In this document: positions 8,016 to 17,608 of the stretch, in pieces
Position numbering within the stretch: position 1 is the stretch's first letter
Layout: the number at the start of each line of letters is the position of its first letter
Source: Hyphococcus sp.
Lineage (GTDB): Bacteria; Pseudomonadota; Alphaproteobacteria; Caulobacterales; Parvularculaceae
Length of the DNA stretch: 34,589 nucleotides
Direction of reading: 5' to 3'
NCBI GenBank assembly: GCA_028285645.1
Contig: JANQOV010000160.1
Span: 1 to 34,589, forward strand
Notes under the pieces: model-generated
Told to the model about the DNA's origin: nothing
Databases searched by the model: none
The model's input: only the letters and a program-made list of their open reading frames with translations
Program-made: the position numbers and the translations under genes

Positions 8016-9311
8016 ATGAGCCACCAATCTACTTACAATCCTGGGACCGGCATTGAAAAATGGCTCGATAAACGCCTGCCGATCATCCGTCTCGGCCATG
8101 ACAGCTTTATCGATTTTCCAACGCCGAAGAACCTCAACTACTGGTGGACGTTCGGCGGCATCCTCACCGTATGCCTGGTGATCCAGATCATCACCGGCGT
8201 CATTCTAGCGATGCACTACACGCCGCATGAAGATTACGCCTTTGCGAGCGTTGAGCACATCATGCGCGACGTCAATTACGGCTGGCTGATGCGCTATGTG
8301 CACTTAAACGGCGCAGCCCTGTTTTTCTTTGCCGTATATCTGCACATGTTTCGCGGCATTTATTACGGTTCTTACAAAGAGCCGCGTGAAGTCCTTTGGA
8401 TGCTCGGCGTCGTGATCTTTATCTTGATGATGGCGACGGCGTTCATGGGATACGTACTGCCCTGGGGCCAAATGTCTTATTGGGCGGCGACGGTGATCAC
8501 CAATCTGTTCTCGGCGATCCCTTGGGTAGGCGAGCCGATCAAGACGCTGTTGATTGGCGGTTTCTCCGTTGATAATCCGACGTTGAACCGATTTTTCTCT
8601 TTGCACTATTTATTGCCCTTTGCGATCTTCGGCGTGGTGGTCTTGCATGTGTGGGCGCTGCACGTGCCGGGCAACAACAACCCGACGGGCGTAGAGGTCA
8701 AAGACGTCAAGAAAGACACCGTCCCCTTCCATCCCTATTATACGACGAAGGACGGCTTCGCGATCGTGGTCTTCCTGACGCTGTTTGCTGCTTTCGTGTT
8801 TTTCAATCCGAACGGCATGGGTCATCCGGACAACTACATTCCGGCAAACCCGTTGGTAACGCCTCCCTCGATTGTGCCCGAATGGTATTTCCTGCCGTTT
8901 TACGCAATCCTGCGGGCGATCACTTTTGACGTATTGTTTATTCCCGCAAAGCTCGGCGGCGTCATTGCAATGTTCGCGTCGATATTGGTGTTGTTCCTGC
9001 TGCCCTGGCTTGATACGTCGAAAGTGCGTTCCATGCGCTATCGGCCTGTGGCGCGCGGCTGGTTTTTCCTATTTGTCATTGCTTGCATTGCGCTTGGTTG
9101 GCTCGGCGGCAAACCAGCGGAGGGCGCTTATGTTCTCGCCGCACAAATCGCAACGGCCTACTATTTCGGTTATTTTCTGATCATCATGCCGCTGCTTGGC
9201 GTGCTCGAAAAACCCAAACCCTTGCCGAAATCGATCGCAGAATCCGTACTTAAGAAGGACGCACCGGCCGCCGCGTCCGCAGGCGATGCGCAACCGGTGC
9301 CGGCGGAGTAA
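8016..9311 (+). CDS. petB: Cytochrome b subunit of complex III
   Basis: 431-residue integral membrane subunit with eight transmembrane helices that binds hemes bL and bH and forms the Qo and Qi quinone sites. The four axial histidines are visible with canonical spacing: His96 and His110 ([15 protein letters not shown]), His197 and His211 ([17 protein letters not shown]). The Qo-site PEWY motif is at 288-291. Full length, neither split nor fused to cytochrome c1. The C-terminal tail after the last helix is Ala/Pro-rich. The start is set by the Shine-Dalgarno at 8001. petC begins 5 nt after the stop. Confidence 0.98.
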   Translation: MSHQSTYNPGTGIEKWLDKRLPIIRLGHDSFIDFPTPKNLNYWWTFGGILTVCLVIQIITGVILAMHYTPHEDYAFASVEHIMRDVNYGWLMRYVHLNGAALFFFAVYLHMFRGIYYGSYKEPREVLWMLGVVIFILMMATAFMGYVLPWGQMSYWAATVITNLFSAIPWVGEPIKTLLIGGFSVDNPTLNRFFSLHYLLPFAIFGVVVLHVWALHVPGNNNPTGVEVKDVKKDTVPFHPYYTTKDGFAIVVFLTLFAAFVFFNPNGMGHPDNYIPANPLVTPPSIVPEWYFLPFYAILRAITFDVLFIPAKLGGVIAMFASILVLFLLPWLDTSKVRSMRYRPVARGWFFLFVIACIALGWLGGKPAEGAYVLAAQIATAYYFGYFLIIMPLLGVLEKPKPLPKSIAESVLKKDAPAAASAGDAQPVPAE

Positions 9312-9316
9312 GACTC

Positions 9317-10237
9317 ATGCAGATTAAAAAACATCTCCGCTCCATTGTTGTAATCGCCGCTTTAGCAGTTGTCCCCGGCGCAGCCCTTGCTGCTGGCGGC
9401 AAGGCCGAGCACCCGAAACACGTCCATTGGCATTTCGCCGGCCCCTTTGGTCAGTTTGACAAAGAAGCGGTGCAACGCGGTTTTCAGGTCTACAAAACAG
9501 TCTGTGCAAGCTGTCATGGGCTTGAGCTCGTTTCCTACCGCAATCTTGGGCAGAAGGGCGGCCCTTTCCACCTCGACGAATGCCCGGCAGGCATTCCAGA
9601 TACCGTCGATTGCTCGAACCCAAATGACAATCCTGTCGTCAAGGCGATTGCTGCGGAATATCAAGTTGAGGATGGACCAGACGATAGCGGCGATATGTTC
9701 AGGCGACCGGCGTTACCGTCGGACCGTCTTCCAAACCCCTATCCGAATGAGCAGATTGCACGGCTTGCCAATAATGGCGCGCTTCCACCGGATCTTTCGC
9801 TGATCACCAAAGCCCGGCATGGCGGCGCTAATTATATTTATAGCTTACTTGTCGGTTATGAAGATGCGCCAGACACAGTGAATGTGGCGGTTGGCCAATA
9901 TTACAACCCATATTTTCCTGGCGACATGGCGCCGAATATCAAGGAAGAGTTTCTCGGCGAAGATGGGTATCCGGTAGAGGGTGTGAAGGTTCCCTTGGGC
10001 GGCGTCCTCGCCATGGCCCCGCCTCTGTCTGACGGAATGGTCGATTACGAATATGACGACGTACCGGAGACGGTTGATCAGTATGCGAAAGATGTCACCG
10101 AGTTTCTGGCTTGGGCGGCTGAGCCGAAAATGGAAGCCCGAAAGGCCCTTGGCGTCATGTCGATGGCTTACCTTTTGATCCTATGCGGCCTGATCTATTG
10201 GTCCTACCGGGCCGTCTGGTCGGACCAAAAGCACTAG
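9317..10237 (+). CDS. petC: Cytochrome c1 of complex III
   Basis: 306 residues. A cleavable signal peptide (1-25, ending ALAA) exports the heme domain. The c-type heme motif CASCH is at 63-67 and the probable axial methionine is Met233 in LAMAPPLSDG. A single C-terminal anchor helix (about 277-297) is followed by a short basic tail. It passes electrons from the Rieske centre to soluble or membrane cytochrome c. Two further cysteines (Cys89 and Cys99) in an inserted loop may form a disulfide. Last gene of petABC; it ends 4 bp from the stop of the convergent propeller gene. Confidence 0.97.
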   Translation: MQIKKHLRSIVVIAALAVVPGAALAAGGKAEHPKHVHWHFAGPFGQFDKEAVQRGFQVYKTVCASCHGLELVSYRNLGQKGGPFHLDECPAGIPDTVDCSNPNDNPVVKAIAAEYQVEDGPDDSGDMFRRPALPSDRLPNPYPNEQIARLANNGALPPDLSLITKARHGGANYIYSLLVGYEDAPDTVNVAVGQYYNPYFPGDMAPNIKEEFLGEDGYPVEGVKVPLGGVLAMAPPLSDGMVDYEYDDVPETVDQYAKDVTEFLAWAAEPKMEARKALGVMSMAYLLILCGLIYWSYRAVWSDQKH

Positions 10238-10241
10238 CGAT

Positions 10242-12038
10242 TCAAGTATCCGGCGGCGCGTCGAACGCAACAGCTGGGATGAGATCCAAATCGTCCCCTT
10301 CCATGACCACGGTCGACGTGTTTTCGATTTCGCCCGTGTCTGCGTTGATGCGCAGCACTTCATTGCGCCGCGGCAAGGTTACGTAAAGACTGCGGTCCCC
10401 AGCGTTGAGCGCTAGCCCTAAAGGCCGTGACGGTAAGGTGATGACATCGGTGATCTCTCCGGTTTCGAGCGACATGGCTGCAAGGTCGGACGATGCATTG
10501 CGCAGCACCCAGAGATTGCCGGCGGCCTCATCCGCCGCCAGTGCGATCGGAAATGTACCGCCGCTCGGATGACAGTTAGTTACCTGCAGCGTTTCTACAT
10601 CGATTGCGCAAACGGTTTTGTCGAAGCTGTTAGCGACATAGAGCGTGCTGCCGTCTGAAGAAGCTGCGAGCGCTTCAGCGCCCTTTCCGGTTTTGAGCGA
10701 CGTAACGGCGCCGTCTTTAAGGTCGATGAGATAAGCCTCGCCGGTATCGGTGTTGCTCGCGGCGAGCATGGTCGCGCCGGGCAGCAGCATCACCTTGTGA
10801 ACGCCCTTGGCGGTCTTGAATGCCCGCAGCGTTGTTCCGGAACGCGGATCAACTTCGCGAATTTCCCCGGCCTCTTCACAAGTGATCCAGGCGCGATTCG
10901 CCTGCGCCGTTGTCGCAGCGCCATGGGGCCGGGGGCAATCGTTGAGGGGAAAAGTCTTAACATCGCTGGTTATGAGATCAACGACCGCAAAGCCAGCGCT
11001 CGGCTCTAACGTCCATTTGAGGGCCGATGGTGCAATGGGTTCGTCGTGGGGTTTTGGAAAGATTCCGTATAAAGGAACCACCGCCATATGGCCGTCTTCG
11101 GAGCTTGCAATGTCGTGGGGACCTTTTCCAACAGCGATCCGTTTACGAACTTTCAGTGTAGCGGGGTCGATCAATACAACTTCGCCGGCCGACCGGGCGA
11201 CAGCCGCTAAGGTCGGGGGGAGGGTGTCGAAGTCGTCATCGTGCGCGCGCACTAAATCCGCATCGCCTTCGTTTGATCGAGCAAACACCATTGATCCATC
11301 AGCCATGGAGCGTGGCATCAACTCGCTGCCTCTCGTGTTGAGACGCGATAACGGAACGGCGTCGCTCCACCCATTGCCGACGCGCCGGCTAAGATATAGG
11401 TCGCCGGGAACCGAAATATTTCCGGGGCGCCCAGACGCTTCGAATATCAGGCGTTCGCCGTCGGGCGTGAAGCCAAGATTCCACTCTCCGTGCTCTGAAT
11501 TAATATTGGCCCCTAAGGCCTCGACGCGCCACTCGCCTGCATCCGTTTCTTCAGCGCGATAAATGTCGCCTTGGCCGGCGCCGCCCTCGCGAACTGACGC
11601 GAAATATAGTGCGCCATCTGGGCCGATTACCGGACTATATTCATTCGCCTTAGATTTCACGGGCGCAGGTAGGCGTGTCGGTTCCAGCCATTGATCTTGC
11701 CGCCAATGAACGCGCCAGATATCACCATCCGAATCGTCATTGTCGCCAGCACGATCCGATATAAAATAGGCCGTATTGGAGTTGGCGTTGAACCAGAAAT
11801 CGGATTCGTTTTTATCATGTCGAGCGAAAGCCGGTTTGTGCGCCACGCCAGTCTCGTCGTAACGCCATAGCTGTTCGCCGCCGCTTTCGCCCCAGCGACC
11901 TTTTTGGCGGGTGAGATAAACGCCGTCCGGTCCCTCGTTAAGGCCGTATTCCGGCAGCTCGGTGTTGTAGCGGTCGAAACCTGCAGCAGTCGCAGCGCCG
12001 CTAACGCATATCGCACAGAGTGTTAGGAGAATGCGCAT
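10242..12038 (-). CDS. Exported two-propeller protein (PD40/TolB-like plus YVTN-like)
   Basis: 598 residues with a signal peptide (MRILLTLCAICVSGAATAA). The N-terminal half (about 20-270) has TolB/PD40-type blade motifs such as YSPVIGPDGALYFASVREG, NLGFTPDGERLIFEAS and GDIYRAEE. The C-terminal half (about 280-590) has YVTN/surface-layer-type blades: GEVVLIDPATLKVRKRIAVG, LAASSDGSTLYVANS, GLALNAGDRSLYVTLP. It is therefore most likely a fusion of two beta-propellers acting in the periplasm or at the surface; no catalytic site is apparent. Both propeller types usually bind proteins or ligands. It is monocistronic, convergent with petC and divergent from mtnP. Confidence 0.8.
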   Translation of the reverse strand: MRILLTLCAICVSGAATAAGFDRYNTELPEYGLNEGPDGVYLTRQKGRWGESGGEQLWRYDETGVAHKPAFARHDKNESDFWFNANSNTAYFISDRAGDNDDSDGDIWRVHWRQDQWLEPTRLPAPVKSKANEYSPVIGPDGALYFASVREGGAGQGDIYRAEETDAGEWRVEALGANINSEHGEWNLGFTPDGERLIFEASGRPGNISVPGDLYLSRRVGNGWSDAVPLSRLNTRGSELMPRSMADGSMVFARSNEGDADLVRAHDDDFDTLPPTLAAVARSAGEVVLIDPATLKVRKRIAVGKGPHDIASSEDGHMAVVPLYGIFPKPHDEPIAPSALKWTLEPSAGFAVVDLITSDVKTFPLNDCPRPHGAATTAQANRAWITCEEAGEIREVDPRSGTTLRAFKTAKGVHKVMLLPGATMLAASNTDTGEAYLIDLKDGAVTSLKTGKGAEALAASSDGSTLYVANSFDKTVCAIDVETLQVTNCHPSGGTFPIALAADEAAGNLWVLRNASSDLAAMSLETGEITDVITLPSRPLGLALNAGDRSLYVTLPRRNEVLRINADTGEIENTSTVVMEGDDLDLIPAVAFDAPPDT

Positions 12039-12122
12039 GACACACCTTTTTCTTTGCCTTTACGGCAATTCGTGATTTATCGATGCGCCCCTTCGGCCCA
12101 ACGTAACCTGATGAGAAGCACA

Positions 12123-13004
12123 ATGACAACTCACAAACGCGTCCTTGGATTTATCGGCGGCTCCGGTGTCTATTCGGTAGACGCGCTGGAGGGCGCTGAA
12201 ACCGTCGATATGGAAACGCCCTGGGGCAAGCCTTCAGCGGCGCTGGTCAAGGGCAAGATGTCGGGCGTTGAAGCTGTGTTCCTTGCGCGCCATGGGGCGG
12301 GGCACCGTATTCCGCCGGGAGAAATCAATTACCGCGCTAACATTGATGCGCTCAAACGCGCCGGCGTCACGGATGTCATATCGGTTTCAGCCTGCGGATC
12401 ATTCCGTGAAAAGCTCTCGCCGGGGACATTCGTGATTGTCGATCAGTTTATTGATCGTACGACGACGCGTGAGAAGAGCTTCTTTGGGACCGGCTTCGTG
12501 GCGCATGTGTCTATGGCGCATCCGGTTTGCCCGGCCCTTGGCGACGCTGTCGAAGCGTCCTGCAAGGCGCTCAACATCTCCCATCAGCGCGGCGGGACAT
12601 ACATCACTATCGACGGCCCGCAATTTTCTTCGCTGGCGGAATCCAATCTTTATCGGTCATGGGATTGCGATGTCATCGGCATGACCAACATGCCGGAAGC
12701 AAAGCTCGCACGGGAAGCAGAGTTGCCTTACGCGACCGTCGCCATGGTCACCGATTACGATTGTTGGCATGAAGAAGAAGGGCCGGTGGAGGTCTCGCAA
12801 ATATTGGAGACTATGAAGCTGAATACCGCAAATGCAGCGCGGTTAATTGCGGATATGACGGAACGCCTGGGCCCCCAGCGCACGGGCTCGCCGCTCGGTA
12901 TAGAAACGGTGCTTGATCAGGCGATCATTACGCCGCCGGAAGCGCGCGATCCGGCTGTCGCAAAAAAGCTCTCCGCTGTGGCTGGACGGATATTAGGCGA
13001 CTGA
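12123..13004 (+). CDS. mtnP: S-methyl-5'-thioadenosine phosphorylase
   Basis: 293 residues of the purine nucleoside phosphorylase family. It cleaves MTA with phosphate to adenine and methylthioribose 1-phosphate in methionine salvage. Motifs: GGSGVY (12-17, phosphate loop), ARHGAGHRIPP (55-65), INYRANI (68-74), SACGSFRE (89-96), GPQFSSLAES (165-174), MTNMPEAKLARE (187-198) and DYDCW (211-215). The MTNMPEA and DYDCW signatures mark the MTAP type rather than ordinary PNP. The frame is open from 12054, but the ATG at 12123 gives the usual N-terminus, with GAGAAG just upstream. No other mtn genes are in the window. Confidence 0.95.
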   Translation: MTTHKRVLGFIGGSGVYSVDALEGAETVDMETPWGKPSAALVKGKMSGVEAVFLARHGAGHRIPPGEINYRANIDALKRAGVTDVISVSACGSFREKLSPGTFVIVDQFIDRTTTREKSFFGTGFVAHVSMAHPVCPALGDAVEASCKALNISHQRGGTYITIDGPQFSSLAESNLYRSWDCDVIGMTNMPEAKLAREAELPYATVAMVTDYDCWHEEEGPVEVSQILETMKLNTANAARLIADMTERLGPQRTGSPLGIETVLDQAIITPPEARDPAVAKKLSAVAGRILGD

Positions 13005-13042
13005 CAAGGCGCAACATTGACAAAGCGTCTTGCGATCGTTCG

Positions 13043-13813
13043 CTAACCGGAAGGTTGCGAACACTTCCGTTCTGCAGTTAGTGGCGTTGCCTTACCCTCA
13101 AGCGCTTCAAGGTAATTGGCGACAGGCTTCAAGGGCGCCGCCGCTGTCCATTCCTTTAAGTCTTCGAACACGATGCAAACGCTAAGACCGTAAACTGCCG
13201 CCATACGCATTTGCCAGTCGTTCAGAGCGATGACAACCATCGAAAGGTGGTCGCGATGGCCAATCCGAATGAGACGGGCGACCCATCGCGAATCGTCGAT
13301 GTTAACCCAAACATTGCTGACATTATCGACATCTAGGTCTTCCTCGCTGACAATCGTTAGAAAGTGACGGTCGCCGATGTTCATGGCGCGGTGTTCGGTC
13401 GCAAAGCGCGCCCAAGCGGGCTGTTTGGCCACCAGTCTGAAAAACACGCCAGTGGTTTGTGATAAAACATTTCCAACGGCTCTTTCTTTGGAAAGTGTCT
13501 TTGCAGCGCGTTCGCATTGCGCATGTGCAACGATGGCGTAGTTTACGCCGGCGAGCTGGATCGCGAAGCCTTCTTCTAAGACGCGCACGACGCGGCCTTC
13601 CACAGGCGGTAAATTTTCTATCTGTGCAGAAACGAAATCGCCGCGTTTTACGTGCGAGGCGCTGTGGATGGCGAGACTGTTATGGGTAAGATCAATCGTC
13701 AAACCCGAATGGATAGGCCCGTCATTGACCGCATATGTCACCTTTTGAGCGGTGGCGATGCGTTCTGCGCTCCTGCGCGATACGCCTCTCAATTGTTGGA
13801 TGCGTGATTTCAT
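13043..13813 (-). CDS. PilZ-domain-like protein
   Basis: 256 residues, soluble. The N-terminal ~100 residues match the PilZ pattern loosely: an Arg-rich start (RRSAER), a short strand, then GLTIDLTHNSLAI in place of the usual D/NxSxxG, then GDFVSAQI, VEGRVVRVLEEGFAIQL. PilZ domains bind cyclic di-GMP, but the second motif is degenerate here (DLTHNS), so binding is uncertain. The remaining ~150 residues are not recognised. Convergent with mtnP (38-bp gap). A PilZ-like adaptor is the best guess. Confidence 0.6.
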   Translation of the reverse strand: MKSRIQQLRGVSRRSAERIATAQKVTYAVNDGPIHSGLTIDLTHNSLAIHSASHVKRGDFVSAQIENLPPVEGRVVRVLEEGFAIQLAGVNYAIVAHAQCERAAKTLSKERAVGNVLSQTTGVFFRLVAKQPAWARFATEHRAMNIGDRHFLTIVSEEDLDVDNVSNVWVNIDDSRWVARLIRIGHRDHLSMVVIALNDWQMRMAAVYGLSVCIVFEDLKEWTAAAPLKPVANYLEALEGKATPLTAERKCSQPSG

Positions 13814-13896
13814 GTGCGCAGCTATAAGTTGTGAGCATTAAACAATCGTAAACCAAACGGTAAAGCGGGCGTTAAGCTGTGCAGGCTAGGCTTGCT

Positions 13897-14301
13897 ATGC
13901 TTCGTTTTGGGAAGGACGAAACAGCCTTTATGCTTGGATTTTTGTGCCTCCTCGTCGCCGGATTTCCATCCTACGGCCCGCCGTCAAACGCTGATGCGCT
14001 AGAGGCGATTATGATCCACTATGATCGCAGCGCCACGATGTGGCGGGACCCGCGATCCGCGCGCAATGTCCGTTCTTATCACAGCCAACCGGTCGCTGTT
14101 TTCGTTGAGCGCTGCGAGCGGCGGGCAAACAAAAAAATACCCGATGGAGTCAACGGTGCACTGTCAAAGCGCGGATATGAATGCGTGATTGAGATATTTC
14201 CCTTTGCCGATCCGCCTCACCGGACGTCGGGGTTCTTTTATTTCGAAGACGGAGCATGGCGGTATCACGGCTCGGTCAGCAACGACGACGCAGTAGTGTG
14301 A
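13897..14301 (+). CDS. Small probably exported protein of unknown function
   Basis: 134 residues from the chosen ATG. A hydrophobic segment (AFMLGFLCLLVAGFP) near the N-terminus suggests a signal peptide or anchor. The rest is polar with two Cys (Cys in VERCERR and YECVIEIF) that could pair in the periplasm. Starts at 13879 (GTG) and 13930 (ATG) are also possible; GGAAGGA sits 13 nt before the latter. No family recognised. Divergent from the PilZ-like gene and convergent with the sulfotransferase-like gene. Confidence 0.6.
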   Translation: MLRFGKDETAFMLGFLCLLVAGFPSYGPPSNADALEAIMIHYDRSATMWRDPRSARNVRSYHSQPVAVFVERCERRANKKIPDGVNGALSKRGYECVIEIFPFADPPHRTSGFFYFEDGAWRYHGSVSNDDAVV

Positions 14302-14328
14302 CGCTTTTGAGTCGGTGAGCGCACAGCA

Positions 14329-14931
14329 TCAAAGGTTTTGCCAAAGGCGCGCTGCGAAGTTGTAGGCGAGACGCGTTGGGTTCGCGAGTTTTGCTGCTCT
14401 CGCATTGGCGTGTGGCACCGGTGTTGTCGGCGCTTCGACGCCGAAAAACTCGGCAAGGCGGTCAAGGTCTTTTTCCTTTTCCCAGCATATCGTTAGGAAA
14501 TCATCCGGTCGGCCGTCAAAATACCCACGCGCCTCTGTATTATGGTTGTTGTAGTAATCAATATAAGCGTCCTCATTTCCGTGTGGAAATCGGCTTCCGT
14601 AGACGGTCTTGTGGGTGACCGACAGAGGGCTTGCGCGCATTGCGTGTGCCTTGATGGACTTCAGCCATTTTTCAACGCTTTCGCGTTCGGTAAGAACGAA
14701 CTTTGAGCCAGGGTATCGCGCGTCTATCTCGCGATATAACAGCGAGTACGGAAAATCATCAAAAACATCGAACTGGTCGATAGTCTCCCACAAGACCGCA
14801 CGCTCTTTGTTTATAATTGTTGAACGAAACAGCGCCGCGTCCCAGCTTTTTGTTCGTAGTCCGAAAAGCGCTGCGGCTGCGCCGAGCGTCGTTGTTCCGG
14901 TCTTGTTGAGCCCGACGCCGAAAATCTTCAT
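14329..14931 (-). CDS. Sulfotransferase-like protein
   Basis: 200 residues with the two PAPS-binding signatures of the sulfotransferase fold: the 5'-phosphosulfate loop GLNKTGTTTL (7-16) and the 3'-phosphate region FVLTERESVEKWLKSI (78-93). The overall form fits the short bacterial Sulfotransfer_4-like group. It would transfer sulfate from PAPS to a hydroxyl or amino acceptor, which cannot be told from sequence. The neighbouring O-antigen ligase-like gene makes a surface glycan acceptor attractive, but this is inference and the two genes are divergent. Confidence 0.82.
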   Translation of the reverse strand: MKIFGVGLNKTGTTTLGAAAALFGLRTKSWDAALFRSTIINKERAVLWETIDQFDVFDDFPYSLLYREIDARYPGSKFVLTERESVEKWLKSIKAHAMRASPLSVTHKTVYGSRFPHGNEDAYIDYYNNHNTEARGYFDGRPDDFLTICWEKEKDLDRLAEFFGVEAPTTPVPHANARAAKLANPTRLAYNFAARLWQNL

Positions 14932-15040
14932 TCCTGCCTATACCTTCGCAAACCAATAAGATAATCATGAATTTGATTGGCGGCGAGAGCGAGAGCCCGC
15001 CCGCCGAATTGGCCCGTATGCATGCCGGTTGTTTCATAAG

Positions 15041-16357
15041 ATGGCTCTTTTGCCTTTTCCAGTCAGATTTTCCAATTATGCAATGCGGAGTATATTTATC
15101 ACCGCTGGCGTTCTATTTCCGGTGGCGGTTATTTTCACGCATCGCGCTATTGCGCCGGCAATCATCGTCGCTGGGCTCGCGGTTGCGTTGCGTTATGATC
15201 TTTTTCGGCGCGGCAGCGCCTATTTTCTTGACCGCGGGTATTGGCGTGAACCGCTCGTTCTGGCCGGGCTTTTTTACTTGGGCTTTTGCATTTGGATCGG
15301 CGTCACCGGCTTTTGGGCACCGCGCGCAGGCACCGCGCAATTAGCGCTTGGCGCGTTGGCACCGGTTCTCGCTGGTGGTGCGGCGGTGTGGCTGGCGCTG
15401 GCGGCGGAGGCTGCAGTGATTAGGCGATGGAGTAAATGGATTCTGGCCGCGGGTGTTACGGCGGTCGCATTGTTACTTGTAGAAGCCGCGACCGGCGGGG
15501 CTATTCGCCATTATATACCGTATACGGATTCGTCCCCTGATCGCGTGCGCGACCTGATCGGCCTTGGGCGCGGGACTACGATAGTTGTTGGCGTGAGCAC
15601 CGCCTTAGTCGCGCTTGCGTATGATGTTACGGCCAGGCGGTTTTTAGCCCTCATTCTGTTTGCGGCGATGGCTATAGCGGCGGCGGCCTTTCCGATCAAA
15701 GCGAATGTCGTTGCGCTTGCGTTTGCAGGGGCGGCTTACTTGATAGCGCTCAAATGGCCGAATGGCGTTCTCGTTGCGCTAGGGGCGCTGTTTGCTTCGG
15801 CGCTCCTCATTGCGCTTGCCGCGGTTTTTATTCCGGCCGAGCGCGTCATTGACGTTTATTCTTCCCATTTGCCGGCGTCCTCAGCCCATCGCCTGGTGAT
15901 CTGGCAAAACGCGGCGCGAGAAGCCCTCGAATGCCTGCCTTGGGGTTGCGGAGCGGATTTTGCCCGCGTCATCCATCAACGCGGCGAACAGTTTGATATG
16001 GCGTCGCTCGCACATCCTTTGTCTTTGCTACCGACACATCCCCATAGTCTATTTCTTCAGGTTTGGCTCGAACTCGGTCTGCCTGGTGTTTTGCTGTTCT
16101 CAGCCGCATGTAGCTTTGCGTTGAAAGCGCTGCTTGCTGCGCCGTTGTCGCGGCTTGAAAAGGCGGCCGCCGCCGGCGCGATTGCAGCTTTTACTGTTTC
16201 TGCTTTGGTTGAATTCAGTTTCTGGCAGGTTTGGCGTGTGTCAGCGCCGCTTTACGCAGCGCTGATTATTGCCGTTCTTTATCGCCGCCGCGTTTCAACG
16301 CCATCCTTTACGCGCGAGGTCGCTTTTGAAACACGTGATGTTCAGATCCGGCATTAG
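15041..16357 (+). CDS. O-antigen ligase/polymerase-like membrane protein
   Basis: 438 residues with about ten to twelve hydrophobic helices. The large periplasmic loop after residue ~270 carries [14 protein letters not shown] and the family signature [19 protein letters not shown] of the Wzy_C/WaaL superfamily (O-antigen ligases and polymerases). Such proteins join or polymerise undecaprenyl-linked glycans at the periplasmic face. Specificity cannot be read. ATG at 15041 is preferred over TTG at 15029; a further ATG at 15083 is possible. Its TAG stop overlaps the stop of ychF by 4 bp. No polysaccharide cluster surrounds it. Confidence 0.8.
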   Translation: MALLPFPVRFSNYAMRSIFITAGVLFPVAVIFTHRAIAPAIIVAGLAVALRYDLFRRGSAYFLDRGYWREPLVLAGLFYLGFCIWIGVTGFWAPRAGTAQLALGALAPVLAGGAAVWLALAAEAAVIRRWSKWILAAGVTAVALLLVEAATGGAIRHYIPYTDSSPDRVRDLIGLGRGTTIVVGVSTALVALAYDVTARRFLALILFAAMAIAAAAFPIKANVVALAFAGAAYLIALKWPNGVLVALGALFASALLIALAAVFIPAERVIDVYSSHLPASSAHRLVIWQNAAREALECLPWGCGADFARVIHQRGEQFDMASLAHPLSLLPTHPHSLFLQVWLELGLPGVLLFSAACSFALKALLAAPLSRLEKAAAAGAIAAFTVSALVEFSFWQVWRVSAPLYAALIIAVLYRRRVSTPSFTREVAFETRDVQIRH

Positions 16358-17451
16358 ACATTGAACCGGAAGTGCATAACATCGCCGTCCTGAACGATGT
16401 AATCTTTTCCTTCGAGGCGTAGCTTGCCGGCGTCTCGAGCGGCTTGTTCGCCGCCGAGCGCTATATAGTCTTCATAAGAAACCGTCTCGGCGCGAATGAA
16501 GCCCTTTTCGAAATCGGTGTGAATAACGCCGGCGGCCTCAGGCGCTGTTGCGCCGCGTTGGACTGTCCAGGCGTGTGTTTCTTTCGGGCCAGCGGTGAAA
16601 TAGGTGTGAAGCCCCAGCAAATCATAACCGGTGCGGATAAGGCGATTTAGGCCTGGTTCTTCAAGGCCGAGGCTATCAAGATAATCGCCCTGTTCCTCCT
16701 CGGGGAGCTGCGCCAATTCGGATTCGATCTTCGCGGAGATGACAATCGCCGCGGCGTTTTCTTCCTTGGCGCGGGTTTCAACAGCGCGGGCGTAATCGTT
16801 GCCATCAGCGGCGGCGTCTTCGTCCACATTCGCGACGAACAAAACCGGTTTAGCCGTCAGCAATTGCAGACCGGTCCAATCCTTTTGATCTTCCGATTCG
16901 ATTTCGATTGATCTCGCTGGTCGCCCGTCGCGCAAGGCGGACAGCGCCTGATCGACTAGCGCGAGCGTCGCTTTTGCTTCCTTGTCCTGGCCTTTCGCTT
17001 TTTTCTCAAGATTGACCCGTCGCTTTTCAAGGCTTTCGAGGTCCGCCAGCATCAGCTCGGTTTCAACGACCTCAAAATCCGCAATCGGATCGATGGCGCC
17101 GGCCACGTGGGTGACGTCGTCATCGTCGAAACAGCGCAGCACGTACACTACCGCGTCGACCTCGCGAATGTTCGCCAGAAACTGATTGCCAAGGCCTTCG
17201 CCTTTCGATGCGCCTTTAACAAGACCGGCGATATCGACGAACTGCATGCGTGCAGGGATCACTTCCGCCGATTTGGCGATCTCCGCCAGCTTAGTAAGGC
17301 GCGGTTCTGGCACGGCCACGTCGCCCACATTCGGTTCAATTGTGCAGAACGGATAATTCGCCGCTTGCGCCGCCGCGGTCCTCGTCAGCGCATTAAAAAG
17401 CGTCGACTTGCCCACATTTGGCAGCCCAACTATGCCGCATTTAAAGCCCAT
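16354..17451 (-). CDS. ychF: YchF family Obg-related ATPase
   Basis: 365 residues, standard length. The N-terminal P-loop is [18 protein letters not shown] (6-23), with switch region [12 protein letters not shown] and G3 [20 protein letters not shown]. The nucleotide-specificity motif is NVDE (in [11 protein letters not shown]), the YchF variant that favours ATP over GTP. A coiled-coil insert and a C-terminal TGS-like domain ([15 protein letters not shown]...VMHFRFNV) complete the fold. YchF binds ribosomes and affects stress and translation fidelity. In many alphaproteobacteria it follows pth and rplY; here a TIR gene lies between. A hairpin lies in its leader (17468-17510). Confidence 0.97.
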   Translation of the reverse strand: MGFKCGIVGLPNVGKSTLFNALTRTAAAQAANYPFCTIEPNVGDVAVPEPRLTKLAEIAKSAEVIPARMQFVDIAGLVKGASKGEGLGNQFLANIREVDAVVYVLRCFDDDDVTHVAGAIDPIADFEVVETELMLADLESLEKRRVNLEKKAKGQDKEAKATLALVDQALSALRDGRPARSIEIESEDQKDWTGLQLLTAKPVLFVANVDEDAAADGNDYARAVETRAKEENAAAIVISAKIESELAQLPEEEQGDYLDSLGLEEPGLNRLIRTGYDLLGLHTYFTAGPKETHAWTVQRGATAPEAAGVIHTDFEKGFIRAETVSYEDYIALGGEQAARDAGKLRLEGKDYIVQDGDVMHFRFNV

Positions 17452-17467
17452 AAGATTCTCGTCAATA

Positions 17468-17510
17468 TTTACTCGCCGCCGGGCCTAGCGCAGATCGGCG
17501 AGGGGGTAAA
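17468..17510. repeat. Inverted repeat in the ychF leader
   Basis: TTTAC plus TCGCCG (17468-17478) pair with CGGCGA (17496-17501) and GTAAA (17506-17510), giving 11 bp interrupted by a 4-nt G bulge on one side. On the minus strand it lies 17 nt before the ychF ATG. No U-run follows, so it is not a terminator; it may be a leader structure or chance. Confidence 0.4.
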
Positions 17511-17608
17511 TGGCGGCGTTGAAGCGGGTCGGCGTCTGGGCAGATTTGAACACATCCGAAGACGACTACGGCTGCTGCAGGATTGAATCCCGCCAGGCAT
17601 AGGCTCTG

